A stretch of 64,000 bases of DNA from Hofstenia miamia (Eukaryota; Xenacoelomorpha; Acoela). Where the stretch lies: the NCBI GenBank assembly GCA_004352715.1, contig SCFE01000098.1, positions 1,267,930 through 1,331,929 on the forward strand, in the 5' to 3' direction. Made by a program: the position numbers and the translations under genes. Position 1 is the stretch's first letter; each line of letters starts with the position of its first letter. Under the pieces are notes generated by a model. It was not told where the DNA came from. It made no database searches and saw only the letters and a list, made by a program, of their open reading frames with translations. This document shows, piece after piece, positions 1 to 12,500 of the stretch.

Positions 1-1223
1 ATTGTCAATCAACAGAAGGACTACAAAAAATTGTATTTTCCTATGTACAAGGCTTTTGAAGTACATGACATTTACACTATTGTCAATCATTATTAATTTG
101 AGGCTACACTAAAGTTTCTCAAGTGGAACAATTATTGAACTCCAATGGTTTTATCTACAAACCTTAAAGGAAATAAATGTTTATTTGTATTTATTTTGAA
201 TATTTAGTGCATTTCCTCCCAATTGAATAGTGTAATTCCTCAATGGTACAATAATTGTTTATCTCCTATAATTATATTTTTAGTATGATAAACGATTAGT
301 TAAATAAACATTATTTTTGTCTTTTTTCAATATTTGTTATGCTTTTCATTAAAGTGGGCTGTGTAGAATGGTTTGTTAATACCAACATAAATTAGTTACA
401 TCACTCATGTAATTATGTTGAATTGCACGCTGACTTAGCACTCGTTGATAGGTTTCTGGCAACGTAATTTATAAATCAAGTTATAACACAATAAATGCTA
501 GTCAAACGTATTCCTATAACAAATGGTTCCTTTTTAGTATCTTACTGAAACCCCAATGAAAACGTTTGCTGATATTTTAAGTTAATTAACATATCTAAGA
601 TTGTTTAACATTTGAGGGGATTTTTTCCTAATAATGTCACAATTACTTTTCTTTTTTTTGTATTTCAACATTCCACTTCTCTGTTTTTCAAGGTTGACAA
701 GTGAAAAATATCATATTTAACCAAATTAACAAGAAAATACTCTTCTATACTATGCATGATTTATTGGTAGGATTCTACCATCGAAATTATCGAGCAGGTA
801 CCCTAAAATTGTAAGATAACAAAGANTAATAAAATCTAAAAGTTATATGCAGTTAGAAGAATGTAATGATAATCAAAATCAAACTTTCTTTGCATTGATA
901 TGAAAAACAGTAGAAACGTACTTACAGTGACAGAAATATTACCATTTTCTCTATATAAATATAATAAATATTTATTCCTAGGTCCTAGAATTAAATTTCA
1001 TATTGTGCAAACTTAGCTGCGAAAATTATAGAGGCGCACTGTACAACTTTTACAAAGCCCCTCTATACATTTATTCATACATTTTTTTTGCTCTAAATGT
1101 GATACATTTAGCAATAGTGTAAATTTTTTGTATGTATTCGTTTAGCCAATCTGTGTTTTTTAATGAGTATCCACCCCTGTACGTCAAGACCCCAAATTCC
1201 ATTGTACGAATGGTCTCTCATAA

Positions 1224-1264
<41 letters not shown>

Positions 1265-3081
1265 CTAGTAGGAAACTGTCCGTGCTATGCATGGGGATTT
1301 CAATGAATAAACTTTAAACAAACCATATGTTGTGTTTTTAATATTTTAGGAATGAAATAAGTAATAAATGTGATCATCATACATTGGTAAAAGGGTTTTT
1401 ACTCACAATTTTAGCATATGACACTCCTTAATTAACCATTTAATATTATAAGCACATTCAAAGCATGGTAACACCTGATGGAAAAGAGTGTATAGAATCA
1501 CAACAAAATCGAGTCAATTATTGTAGGTGCATAGATATACACTTCCAATATGTAAATTTGTGTAGTTCAATGTTCAATTTAGATACAACATGCAGGTTTA
1601 AGGAATTTAATGTTTGGTATAAACTATGAATGGGTATGTTATACCACCTTTCATCTAATTACGAATCAGGGCTAGAATTTAATTTCAGGGTTACTATGAA
1701 AAAATCGTCCTCCCAATTTGTATTGAATGTTTGGCAGTTACATGAATTCATTCTTTGCCAGATATTGAAGGATTAGGCAAGTATGATAGCAATTGAGAAA
1801 TCCGGATTGATTGTGATTTAAATAATGGAAATGAGGCCAGGAATGAATAAGTTATATAGTGGAAGAAATTCATCATAGAGTGACGTTTGTCAAGCATTAA
1901 CTGTTACTAAATTTAGTTTAATTAAGATGATAAAAAAACACTGGGGAATTTTTTTCCACGCACCTCTCGTTATTTATATTCTTTTGAACTGTTCGAACTC
2001 ACAATGAATTATGTATTCGCATACAACGCTATGTAAACTTTAGTATCATTTGTAGTGGTGATACAAAGCAGTATTCTATCGTGGGAATTTGTTTCTTTAT
2101 TGAAATTGACAAATTGTGAAGCTAAGAGCAATTGCATAGTTTTTTCTACAAATTTAATTTCAACTCTCTATAAGATTATTTAATTTTCACTATAAGGAAA
2201 TCTGGTATAGAACGAGTACATGTCTTTAACATAAAGCAAAATTAGACTCTTAATAAAGTCTTCTTATTTATACAAAGTTTGTTGCAATTGCCTTTTAAAT
2301 GTTTGCTGTTGATTTCTATTTAGGAGGAAGGTCAAAACGTCATTCATTGAAATGGATTCAAGAATTTTATTATTTATTTAGTTTATAGCAACAAACAAAT
2401 CGTAAGCTCGAAAGGTAACAATTATATATTCCTCCAAAGAGTTTTATTGGTTGAATACATATGTTCTTTAATTCAAAGCATATTTTCGTTGACCAAAGTA
2501 TGAGAAATTTTTCTTTAAAAGAGTTCTTCATTAATTATATTCAATTTTGCAAACTTCTGATACACAAAATTGTAATTTTTCTTTCGTTTTTGGAATTCCA
2601 AAAAATAGTTTAAATCTGATAATAAGCGTTTTAAGGGCTTTTTCTAATTTCTATTTAGAAAGGCAATTGGCAACAATAATGTCAAAAATGTATACTTACC
2701 ACAGTAATTCTTTGGTACCACCATTTTGCATTTAACAAAGGAAAATAAATGCGATACAATTTAATAAAATGCTGATTTTAGTTTTGGCTTTTTTCCTCTT
2801 TTTTTCAAATTAATATCTTAGCAGCTCTAGTGTTTATATTCTTTTCAACATAAGTATTAAAATAAATAAAGACTATTTATGTATATTAAAATCTTAAAAA
2901 TATTAGGTATAAAACAAAAAATGGCGGAAATGAATATTCTTGAATGTAAAAATGATTTTTTATGCTACAAAACTTTTTCAACGAACCGATATATGTACAT
3001 TGAAATGACTGGGATGAAAGTTGGGCAGAAGATGCAGAGTTTGTTTAGGTTTAGGAGAATTATTGGATCTAAATCACTTAC
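1..3081. other. no gene recognised; AT-rich non-coding
   Basis: I see no coding exon here on either strand; the short open frames are AT-rich and resemble nothing. It should contain the intron after the TRPM-like first exon at 3082-3180, whose next exon probably lies left of the window. It holds an (AT)n array at about 1223-1260 and a small foldback at about 1026-1066, where agaggcgc pairs with gcccctct. Confidence 0.6.
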
Positions 3082-3180
3082 TAATTTGGTGTAGCCGCAT
3101 CCCTGACAGATATCCTTGTTTTCACTTTCGAAGAACTTGACACATTGCTTCCGCGTGAGGCTTTTTTCATACAATGACAT
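3082..3180 (-). CDS. TRPM-like channel paralogue, first exon only
   Basis: This 33-codon exon starts with ATG and ends at a strong GTAAGT donor in phase 0. It encodes a short leader, then KQCVKF, then a Cys-rich motif ending GCGYTK. The first exon of the better preserved TRPM gene at 20585-20790 has the same order: KQCVKF, acidic spacer, C-x2-GCGYNK. In TRPM channels such a Cys-rich segment lies at the extreme N-terminus, before the SLOG-like TRPM homology region. No continuation is found on the minus strand down to position 1, so the rest is either left of the window or missing. It may be a functional paralogue or an orphan exon; the intact ATG and donor favour the former. Confidence 0.6.
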
Positions 3181-4379
3181 GAAATGTGCTGTGGTTGTAA
3201 GTCTCTCTCGAAATAATTCTTGGCTGTCAAATGCGAATCATGTCATTCGTCGCAGTTGTGCTATAATATATCGATTAGTAAAGTTTATGATCTCCTACCT
3301 CCTATGTCTTAATTTGGGTGGATATAAAAACAGTCAATTTGGCTCAAGGGAGATATAAACAATAACATCATCCGCATGGGCGTACTATTGGCGCTTTGCA
3401 TTCTATTAATTTTTATTAGAAACCTAGTAATAGCCAAATCGATTGATGTCATGGTTAATTGATACCTCAAAGTAATAACACTCTCTCCCCTTTCATTTAT
3501 ATTCCGCTTCCATATTTTTAAAGGTATTTCTCCAATAAATAACAATTATTCGATTATATCACATGTTGACAATTTCTTTAATCATATTTCAATTTTAACT
3601 TTCCTCTAATCTATATTGCTTACTCGATATAACTAATGTGCATAACAGTTTAAAATCAAATTATCTTGACAATGATGGAATTTATGCAGGTCTTTGAATG
3701 GAGAAATCCCAGTTGGAATTAGGCAACGGCTGGCAAGCCTAAACTCGATTATGAGAAAACGATAATCGGTGATATTATCTTTAAAATATCGATTTATCTA
3801 TCGGTCTCGTACATTTATTTCTGATTTGGAGTGACTCCTCAAACCAGCATCAAACAGTATTCTAGTTTCAGCTTCCAGCATTCTTCTTCTTGCAAAATTT
3901 GCTCTACTTGGAAATAAAATTCAATTAAATCTGAGTCAAGGAAAAGTTGCAATTCAAAATTATACCGATATTTACGAGAATCGATATATCTTTTGAAGTG
4001 TTTTAAAAAATTCAATGATATAACAGGACGTAGATGATAGTTTCGGTATCAAAAATTCGACACCCCTGAATTAGCTGGCCGATAACCAGGCCTGCCAAAT
4101 TGAAAAGTTGACCACATCTTTTCATTATTTTAGTTTCAGTACAGTACAGAAGATTGAACCCGGCCTGACCAACTTCTTTTTTACAACCTGGAAATTGCAG
4201 TATTTGAATTTAGCGGAAAATCGGAGTTTTTCTGAAAATTAACAAAATTTCCAATGATGTAAACCACAATGTATTAACTGTTTTGAAAATATGATACTAA
4301 GACCTGTGCATTAAAGCCTATTAGGTCAGACAGTAACAGGATCAATTATTAGCATAATTTAAGAAATGTGAGAATTAAT

Positions 4380-5058
4380 AATGCTTACGTACATAGAGTC
4401 AAAGCAAATTTATTGCTTAAATGTATATAAAAACTATAAACTAACAAATGACAAAAATATTTACAAAACTAATTAAATATGCGATATTAATTAAAGGGCA
4501 GTTTTAAAAGTAATTTGACCATGCGTTGAGTTTATTATCTATGCCCAATAATGTTTGCCTACTTAATAAACATTGTTTTATTTTTTTGAAGTGTTTATAG
4601 TTTTTCTCACATTTTATATCAATACTTAAATCATTCCATAAAATTGAACATTTAAAAGAAAATGAATCTTGACGATTATTGATGCTAAAAAGTGTTTTAT
4701 TTCTTTTATTGATTTTGATGTAATTATTAAGAAAACATAATGAACTTAATTAATGGATAAATTTGTTAATCATACATAAAGATTGATACTGAATAAAGTA
4801 ACTCGGGGCCNCATGCCATCTTTTTTAATTTGTGGGAGAAGAAATTATCGAATTTAAGTCACTGTCTATTAATACACCTAGATAGTTGACACATTTACTT
4901 TGACTAATTTCGTTATCACAAACATTAATTTTAATATTTTCAGTAAGCCTTTGTTGTTGTTTAGATGAAAAGATGATAAATTGAGTTTTGTCAGAATTGA
5001 TTTTTAGTTTATTACGATTGAAATATGTTACGAGGTTTCCAATATCTTTTGTCAAATG
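4380..5058 (-). mobile_element. LINE (non-LTR) 3' fragment with reverse transcriptase tail
   Basis: Minus-strand codons 5055-4825 encode the late reverse-transcriptase region of a CR1/jockey-type LINE: LKINSDKTQFIIF, then CVNYLGVLIDS. After small frame breaks, about 4750-4500 encodes the typical end of such an ORF (SILWNDLS, then KHFKKIKQCLLS) to a stop. A 3' UTR follows, ending near 4380 after AGCAATAAATTTGCT. A second copy with the same tail lies at 59078-59346. The 5' side stops abruptly near 5058, so it is 5'-truncated, as is usual for LINE copies. It is broken by frameshifts and one ambiguous base (4811). Confidence 0.8.
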
Positions 5059-6276
5059 TTTAGGACAAATAGAAAAAATTGTTAAAAATTCCGTAATTTT
5101 TCTGGCCGATTTTTTCAGAAAGTTTCAATTTCGGACACTATGAATTTTTTTAATACCCAACGTACTTCATTGTAAAATATGCATTGAATTTGTTGAAAAA
5201 GTAAATGTAAAGACGTAAAGCCTCTATTTGACTTCAAATGTATAGGCTTCTAAAATGTAAAAAATATTATTGAAAGATGACGGATTAAGTCGACGATGAC
5301 GCAATAATGCACTGGAAGTTACTATTGCAAATAATTATATAGATATTGTTTGTTTAAGTTTTCTAATTGCTGTTAAGATAAATAAATCAGAACTTAATTT
5401 TTTTGGAAAAAAACTCTAAATATATCAATTTTAGACAAAGATTTTCTGATCTTCGCAGCGGAGTCTCTTGCTTGTAATTTAGAAGTTCATTTAGTTTCTT
5501 TTGTAGACACTATATACTAAGAGAATTGGTTATATTTTGCACTCTGAAAATGGTAATTTCGAGTAAAGGCTATTACTTTGTTAGATTTCCAAAATTTGTA
5601 ATAGTTTATTCATATGGTTTTTTACCAAGCAGTTAAGAGATGTGTTAAACACATTATAAATATGGTCATCACTGGTGTAAACGTTTTTTTAGTTACCTTT
5701 AAGTAGTTTATACATGGAAAATCTTTCACCTCCGTTCTAAATGTATATTAATTGATTGTCACTTTTGAATATTTAAATTTGAATTTGATTCATTGTATGG
5801 TTGGATGATATTTTTATGAATGTGCAGTGTGCCATATGTCATAGCGGTAGATTACCATGAGATTTGATACTAATATCATCTGTTTTGGAATTTAGACTGC
5901 GAATATTTAGTTTCATATACATTAAATTAATTCTACTTGAGAACTTCTGTGCAATTTAAGCATTTTCATTTTTAAATGAAATTATTAAACACGTTGACAG
6001 TTAATTATTTTAATTTTACTAGGATGGCAATGAAGGTGTCATGCTCTGTTCAATTAGTTGTTTAAAAATTGGCGTTAATCACTGGCATGCCTATATATAA
6101 AGGTTTTAGGCTATTTCTCATCCGACTAATTAAAATTAGAATTTGACAATGCAGTTCAGATGAAATATAGCCATCTGATAAAATGTTGACACTGAGTTTA
6201 TTTTATCACATAATTGGTTTAGGAAGTTCTACTGTATATTTTCCAAAATAATGTGATACACGTTAACACACAAATT

Positions 6277-6280
6277 ATAT

Positions 6281-6330
<50 letters not shown>
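6277..6330. repeat. (AT)n microsatellite
   Basis: Nearly pure AT dinucleotide array. The sequence just right of it carries aacaaagcgcc, a motif that recurs beside other AT arrays in this window. Confidence 0.9.
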
Positions 6331-6332
<2 letters not shown>

Positions 6333-6580
6333 TTATAAGAGGAGCTCAACAAAGCGCCTATGAGTAGAAAATTCCTATACACAGAGCGCCTCTCGGCTTT
6401 TACTAGTAAAGTAACTGAACGCCATTAAATCCTATTTTACACTAAATTAATCATATAAAATCATGGTTTTAAATTATTATATCAATTATATGGATTTCTA
6501 TATGGGACGCTACATAGTGCATCTTATAAATATAATTTCTCAACAAAGCGCCTCTCACCCCTGAATTTAACCATGATGAA

Positions 6581-6968
6581 TAGGGTTGTAAATTGTTGTA
6601 ACCTAGAAATTGTTTACTAGTAACTTACTAGTAGCTAATCAATAACCTCCTAGTAACCACAGTAACCTAATAAAATACTCTGATGTCCTACATATCCCAT
6701 AATTATTGCGAGATTTGGCTTTCAAGTATCTGCCCAGTTAGTAACACATTTTATGACTGCAAAAGCGAAAAGCAATATAATATTGTTTGATTGCATACCA
6801 CTACATAGTAAAATTGACTCCTGAACTCACGATTCACTAGAAAAGAGGTGTTATTATTATTACTAATCCCCAGTAACCTGAAGAGGTGAACCAAATTAGT
6901 TACTTGTAACATTACTAGTAATTTACTAGTCAGTATATATACTTGTAAGTAGTAACCTGCCAACTCTA
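6581..6968. mobile_element. hAT-type non-autonomous element (388 bp)
   Basis: The element is flanked by a perfect 8-bp direct repeat, atgatgaa, at 6573-6580 and 6969-6976. Its ends are imperfect inverted repeats: tagggttg on the left against tagagttgg read inward from the right. It is rich in AGTAAC/GTTACT motifs and codes for nothing recognisable. An 8-bp target duplication is the hallmark of hAT transposition. Confidence 0.8.
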
Positions 6969-7233
6969 ATGATGAAGCATATGCCACTTGGACACTTAAT
7001 TGTGGTTACTTACTTAATTAACCCTTTTCATGGAAGGCAAAGAGGGCAAACATTCAAAATTTGTAAATGTGCTAATATTTAATTAATGTTTTTAGTTATT
7101 TCCACTAAAATGTTTGACAAATAATGATGTAAATACGTCCAAAGTTAAATACTATATTAATTTTATCTGTAAATCATGTAAATATTCACAAATTTTTTTT
7201 TAAGAAATTCCAATAATTTTATCCACAAAGCGC

Positions 7234-7237
<4 letters not shown>

Positions 7238-7280
<43 letters not shown>
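7238..7280. repeat. (AT)n microsatellite
   Basis: AT dinucleotide array directly preceded by cacaaagcgcctc. A related array at about 7586-7607 is preceded by tacaaagcgtct. Confidence 0.9.
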
Positions 7281-7283
<3 letters not shown>

Positions 7284-9436
7284 AAATTATACATTTCCGT
7301 TTTTGGTTTCTACTTTTGGCACCAATTGCTAGAATTTGTAATATCACAATAGAAATATGCAGCATTGAAAAAATGAGACAAACAATTTTTTCCAATTCGA
7401 GATTATTGTGGGATTTTCGTTTTTTGAACTAAAATATTTCCAGAAATATGAAAATTTGGAATTTTTTCGATTTATAAGTCAATTCAAATTTGGATATATT
7501 TACATTCTATAGTAAAAAACACAGCTATCTACTTTGTGCAAAGTTCCGCTCTCTATGTATATTTTTATACAAAGCGTCTTATTAATATATATATATATAT
7601 ATATATAGCAATGAATGTATAAATGACTTACCTTAGTATTGGGATTGTCTATAGGAATTTAGTGTAAAATTAAAGTTGGACGCATTCTTAGTTTTTTGTG
7701 GAGAAAACGATAAATGTTTTATTGTTAATTTCCGCGTGGTAAAGAAGTTTGTGATTACACAATTGTTTCTCTGACTTGACTGTTCAACGGCTTTTGTTTT
7801 ACTTTCATTAATTTATTATTCTTTGTTTATTCAATATAAATTGTATACTGTGTTTTATAAAAAATATGTCGCTTTACTGCTACCGCTGTCTTTAAGTAAA
7901 TACTTTAATATGCACATTAGAGAAAAATTAAGATAGATTGCTGTATATAGTACACATAAATTTAGCTGCCTCAGAAATCACGATTAGTATTTGGACACCG
8001 TGCACACATGCAATTTTATGCGTAATCTAGTTTTCGTTTAAAAAACTATTCAGTTTTGAGTTTGTAAAATGGGCGTTTTTCATTGAAGATGTATTTTAAG
8101 TCTTAAACAATTTAATCATTTAGTAGGTGTAAGATATTCAGAGAATAGCATCAATACGGGGGATGACACCCATTTTTACAGAAAAAGAATTGCAAATAAG
8201 TTTGTTTAACAAAAGTATATTTACACAAAATGCAATCGTTTCTTTTTATCATCAAATCGATTGATGACATCTTGAATTAAAGTGAACTATTTTCAATTTT
8301 GAAGAAAAGAGAACATTTAAATTTAATTTTTGCAGATGCCCCTCCCTAAACGCTCCATTGGTCAAAATATATATAAGTGTGGTTTTTTCTTTGTATAGGT
8401 TTGCTATAAAAGTTTTTGATATATATATTGTAACGAGTGACTAATATGATTGTTTCAGAGGCATTGTTTTTTCTTTTCTCATCCTATTTCTATACGTTTA
8501 CTAAAAGATTATTTGCCAAAAGATATGTTGATAACATATTCTTTCATGCTTGAAAATTCAACAAAGCAACACTATGTAAATTGGAAGATTGATTTTTAGG
8601 TTTAGTTATGTAGAAATATTTTTTTCAAGAATTCAACTAAGTATATGTTTTAATATTTCTCAAAGGATTGGGTAAAGGATTTTTGATTGTTATATCCCAT
8701 CCTAAAAGCTTTAGCTTTTTCGTGAACTGGACCAGTCCGTAACTCACGCATGAATTTCGTACTTTAGTGAATAGATTTTCGCAGTGGTGGTCAAATTTTA
8801 AATATTTCTACCGCTAAATCCAAAAACTAATGGTTCACAACTTGACTTAGTAGTATATTTGATTTCAAAACTTTGAATCCATTTTTTTCTTATTAAGTAA
8901 ACTTTTTGAAATTTTTGATGCGAAAATAGGTTCTATTTTGCACATTATTGAGGCATACTAAATATTTTCTTGGAAATAATACAGCGAATCAGCCACATTT
9001 ATTTTGAGAAAGATGATTGTGTAGTTGGAAATCTGTTTTAATAAAACAGTGACCAATCCAATTATTCCTTCTCATTTTCTGTTATATATTTTATTTCAAT
9101 GAAATTCCGCAACCGTCATCATTTTTCAATTAATCACTATCGTCCTATTTTTAATACTACCATAGACTTGTGTCACACCTAAACATTTATAATTTAAAGG
9201 CTAAACCATTATCAATGACTTTCAATATTTTGTAATTGAGAAGAAAAACATTTTTATAATTTATTTTAAATTTACAAACTTTAATTACAGAAACTATTCT
9301 CTGTATTAATACAATATGGTTACAATACAAACATTTCCTTTCAAGTAACGGTAGGTGTGTAACTGGGTGAACATGCGTTCGAATACGGATATTTTTAATA
9401 TTATATATCAAACTCAATTTATTAAAAAACATTTAG

Positions 9437-9592
9437 GTTCTTGAAGAAGAAGAAGTGAAACCAGTTTCCGATGATATATGGAAAGCAAAGTCTCTCCTAG
9501 ACGACAAGAAGTGGTATTTAGCACCCAAATCGAAATCCTCTATTCAATTACACCCGCTTGTAATAAATGAAAAGCCTAAGCTTTCAGAAAGG
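9437..9592 (+). CDS. VPS13: VPS13 exon (follows 40092-40238 in the protein)
   Basis: The acceptor is acatttag and the donor AGG|GTTTGT, giving 52 codons in phase 0/0. It opens with an acidic stretch, then DIWKAKSLLDDKKWYLAP, which corresponds to the VPS13 linker after the ISPVV segment. Confidence 0.8.
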
Positions 9593-12500
9593 GTTTGTCC
9601 TTTTAACAAATTATATATATTTCTGTATTTTTTAACAAGGAAAACTAAAATACCATGGCTCAGAATCAACACAATTGTGTAAAAAGGCTTACTTATTTTG
9701 AATTATGAATATTTCATGATAAAATTGTGGAAATCAACAGGAAGTGATATAATGCATGTAATTGATGCATTTACATGCATGCATCTCAACAACAATATAA
9801 ATTTATTAAATACTGATGATGAAATCTAAGACACTGAAATAGGTCAGAATACCTAAGAATAGTTTATTTTTGTTACAGTCGAAAGGTATTTGTGTATATT
9901 GGGGAATTAGAAATCATTAAGGAATGATTTCAGAGAAAATTAAAAAATATATTTGTTTATTGAAATATATGAATAAGCTTGTTTATTTTTTACACTATTG
10001 TAATTGGTTGGGTTGTTTTTCATATCAATACATGAAGACGTAAAGGAGAGTTACTTACTTTAATTGTTTAGCCAACGGTGAGTGTGTTGTGTTTGTATTC
10101 GAACTCTTTTACGCTCGCTTGCAATTTTTCTTGACATGTACAGTTTGCTGCGCTACGATGCCTCTTAATTAAATTTCGAGCATTACCGTAGTCGTAAAAT
10201 CCGCTTATAATGCTGTTGAATTTATTTTTGTGCTTTGACTTTACAGCTGGACTTTGTATTCCTTAATTCCGTGCTTCAGTGTTCAGGGAATTTGATTAGT
10301 TAGAAATAAATGCATTTTGCAAATGGATCGATTAATGAGCAAAGCAAAGTTTTCATTTCAGTTTTTTGTCAAAGTGGGGATAGAAACCTGTGCTCGAATG
10401 CTATATTTTAATTAATTTCATTGCACAAAACTGTTCAAACCAGTGTTGAAACAATGGTTTTATTCAAATTAATTATTAATACTATTTGGGATCCGTATTT
10501 AAAAGATCAACATTATTCTAATTTGATGTATTTTAATAATAATAACATCTCGTATATTGCCATAAAATGCATATTCTAACCTAATTCTTTATTATCATAT
10601 ATTTAATGTTTTGTTAAAATTTGCAGGTTTAATTTGGTTTTTTAGATTACATAATAATTATTATTAAGTTTCTGGACGTTTGCCATTAAAAGCTTAATTG
10701 GTTTATAACTTAAAATAGGCCTTTTAAATTAAAATGCTCCTTAGATGAACCAACCTATTTATTACACTGTTGGGTTTAAAGAACTGAAACTTAAGTGTTT
10801 TTTAATTTTATCAAAACTTAAAGATGCTTATAAGAATTTGCTTAGAATTTATAAAAACTTGAAAGAAGTTCAAAGTATGTAGGGTGATACGGAATCAGAA
10901 TTTTATTTATCCCTTTTTATTTAGTGCCATTGAATGTGATCCCAATTCCAAGAAATTTTTTTGGTCTCGTGGTACCATTGGTCGTACGGCATAGCTTCTA
11001 TTTTGTGCAAAATTGAATGTTTTAGCAATATTCTGAAATGTGAGGTGCCGGTTCCCCGTTTGTCCCAAACCCACTGAAATCCTTTATTCGAAAGACGGGG
11101 ACCAGTAAATTCCATGGAACTGAGTGGTTCCACAGAACACTAGTACGACGGCGATAAAAGCCCGGCTATTACAATAATAGTATATCGTAATGTAAACAAA
11201 ATGTTCAATTCCTCTCTCTAAATCGAACCTTTTTTACAGTAAGTATCCATGTGTATGATAAAATAATTATTCTGTGAATGACGATGCAGTAGTAATAAAA
11301 TCTACAGTATGTAAAATTCAAATATGCATTTGAAAACCAGCCTGCATTACACTAATCTGTAATTTAAACCAGGGGTGCCGCTTATGGTATGGCCATATAT
11401 GGCAATGTGGAATTTGTTAACTATCCATAATTAGCATACATTATGGCCATAAGCACCATTACGTAAAATATAGCGAATGATGGTGAAATGTACGTAAGAT
11501 ACAAGTTGTAATAGCAATTTAATACAGTATTGTGATTTGTAATATTTTGCAAAATAAATAACAAATTGCACGCTGAAATTAATGACGACCATATTTGTGT
11601 AATATGGAATTGTACTGATATCACAAGCAATTCTTTAGATTGCATCACAATTTTGAAACATTCATGACAAATTTTAAAATACACCAAATATGTTGTGTTT
11701 TTCAATAAAACACGCCTTGTTAGGCGCAAACAATTAGTAATGGAAACAACTTCATCTTTAGTATTTGTTTACAAAGTTACTTACTAAAGTTTTGCAACAC
11801 CTTAGAAGTTGTTATATTATCAAAATGCATTTTTTTGTCCAAAACAATTAGTAAAATAACTATTCATCCATTGAATTGTTATAAATGAGATATATGCCAC
11901 TAAATGAAACAATTTTCTGGAAACTAAATATAGATTCTGTACATGGATTTCCATAGTGAGAGTATTTTTGCCATCCATAACGGCCATACATTTTGTTTTA
12001 CAATACTGTTATGATATCCATAACAATGGTACGAAATGGTATGGTATGGTACCATACCATAATCGACACCTCTTATTTAAACATGAAATCAGATCGATTG
12101 GTTATTGTAATAACCAACAATAGACAGACCCCTTGTATACATACATGTACAGCTGTCTNCCATCCATAACGGCCATACATTTTGTTTTACAATACTGTTA
12201 TGATATCCATAACAATGGTACGAAATGGTATGGTATGGTATGGTACCATACCATAATCGACACCTCTTATTTAAGCATGAAATCAGATCGATTGGTTATT
12301 GTAATAACCAACAATAGACAGACCCTCTTGTATACATACATGTACAGGTATCCTGTTTTATATTTTTGAAAACTTTCTTAGTGAAGTAGTATGCATGGAT
12401 TTGATTGCACTACGAATTGTTTTCGCATGCTTAGTTTTGTTTGCAAGAGTGAAAATTGAGCAAGCTGTTGTAAAGAAGGGTTTCAAATAGCCCTTTATTC

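Noticed and set aside
3710-4076. Possible hAT right end (cgacacccctg)
   Set aside because: No matching left terminus and only a doubtful flanking duplication.
11421-11729. 102-codon minus-strand open frame
   Set aside because: It lies wholly within a hAT non-autonomous element and resembles no transposase.
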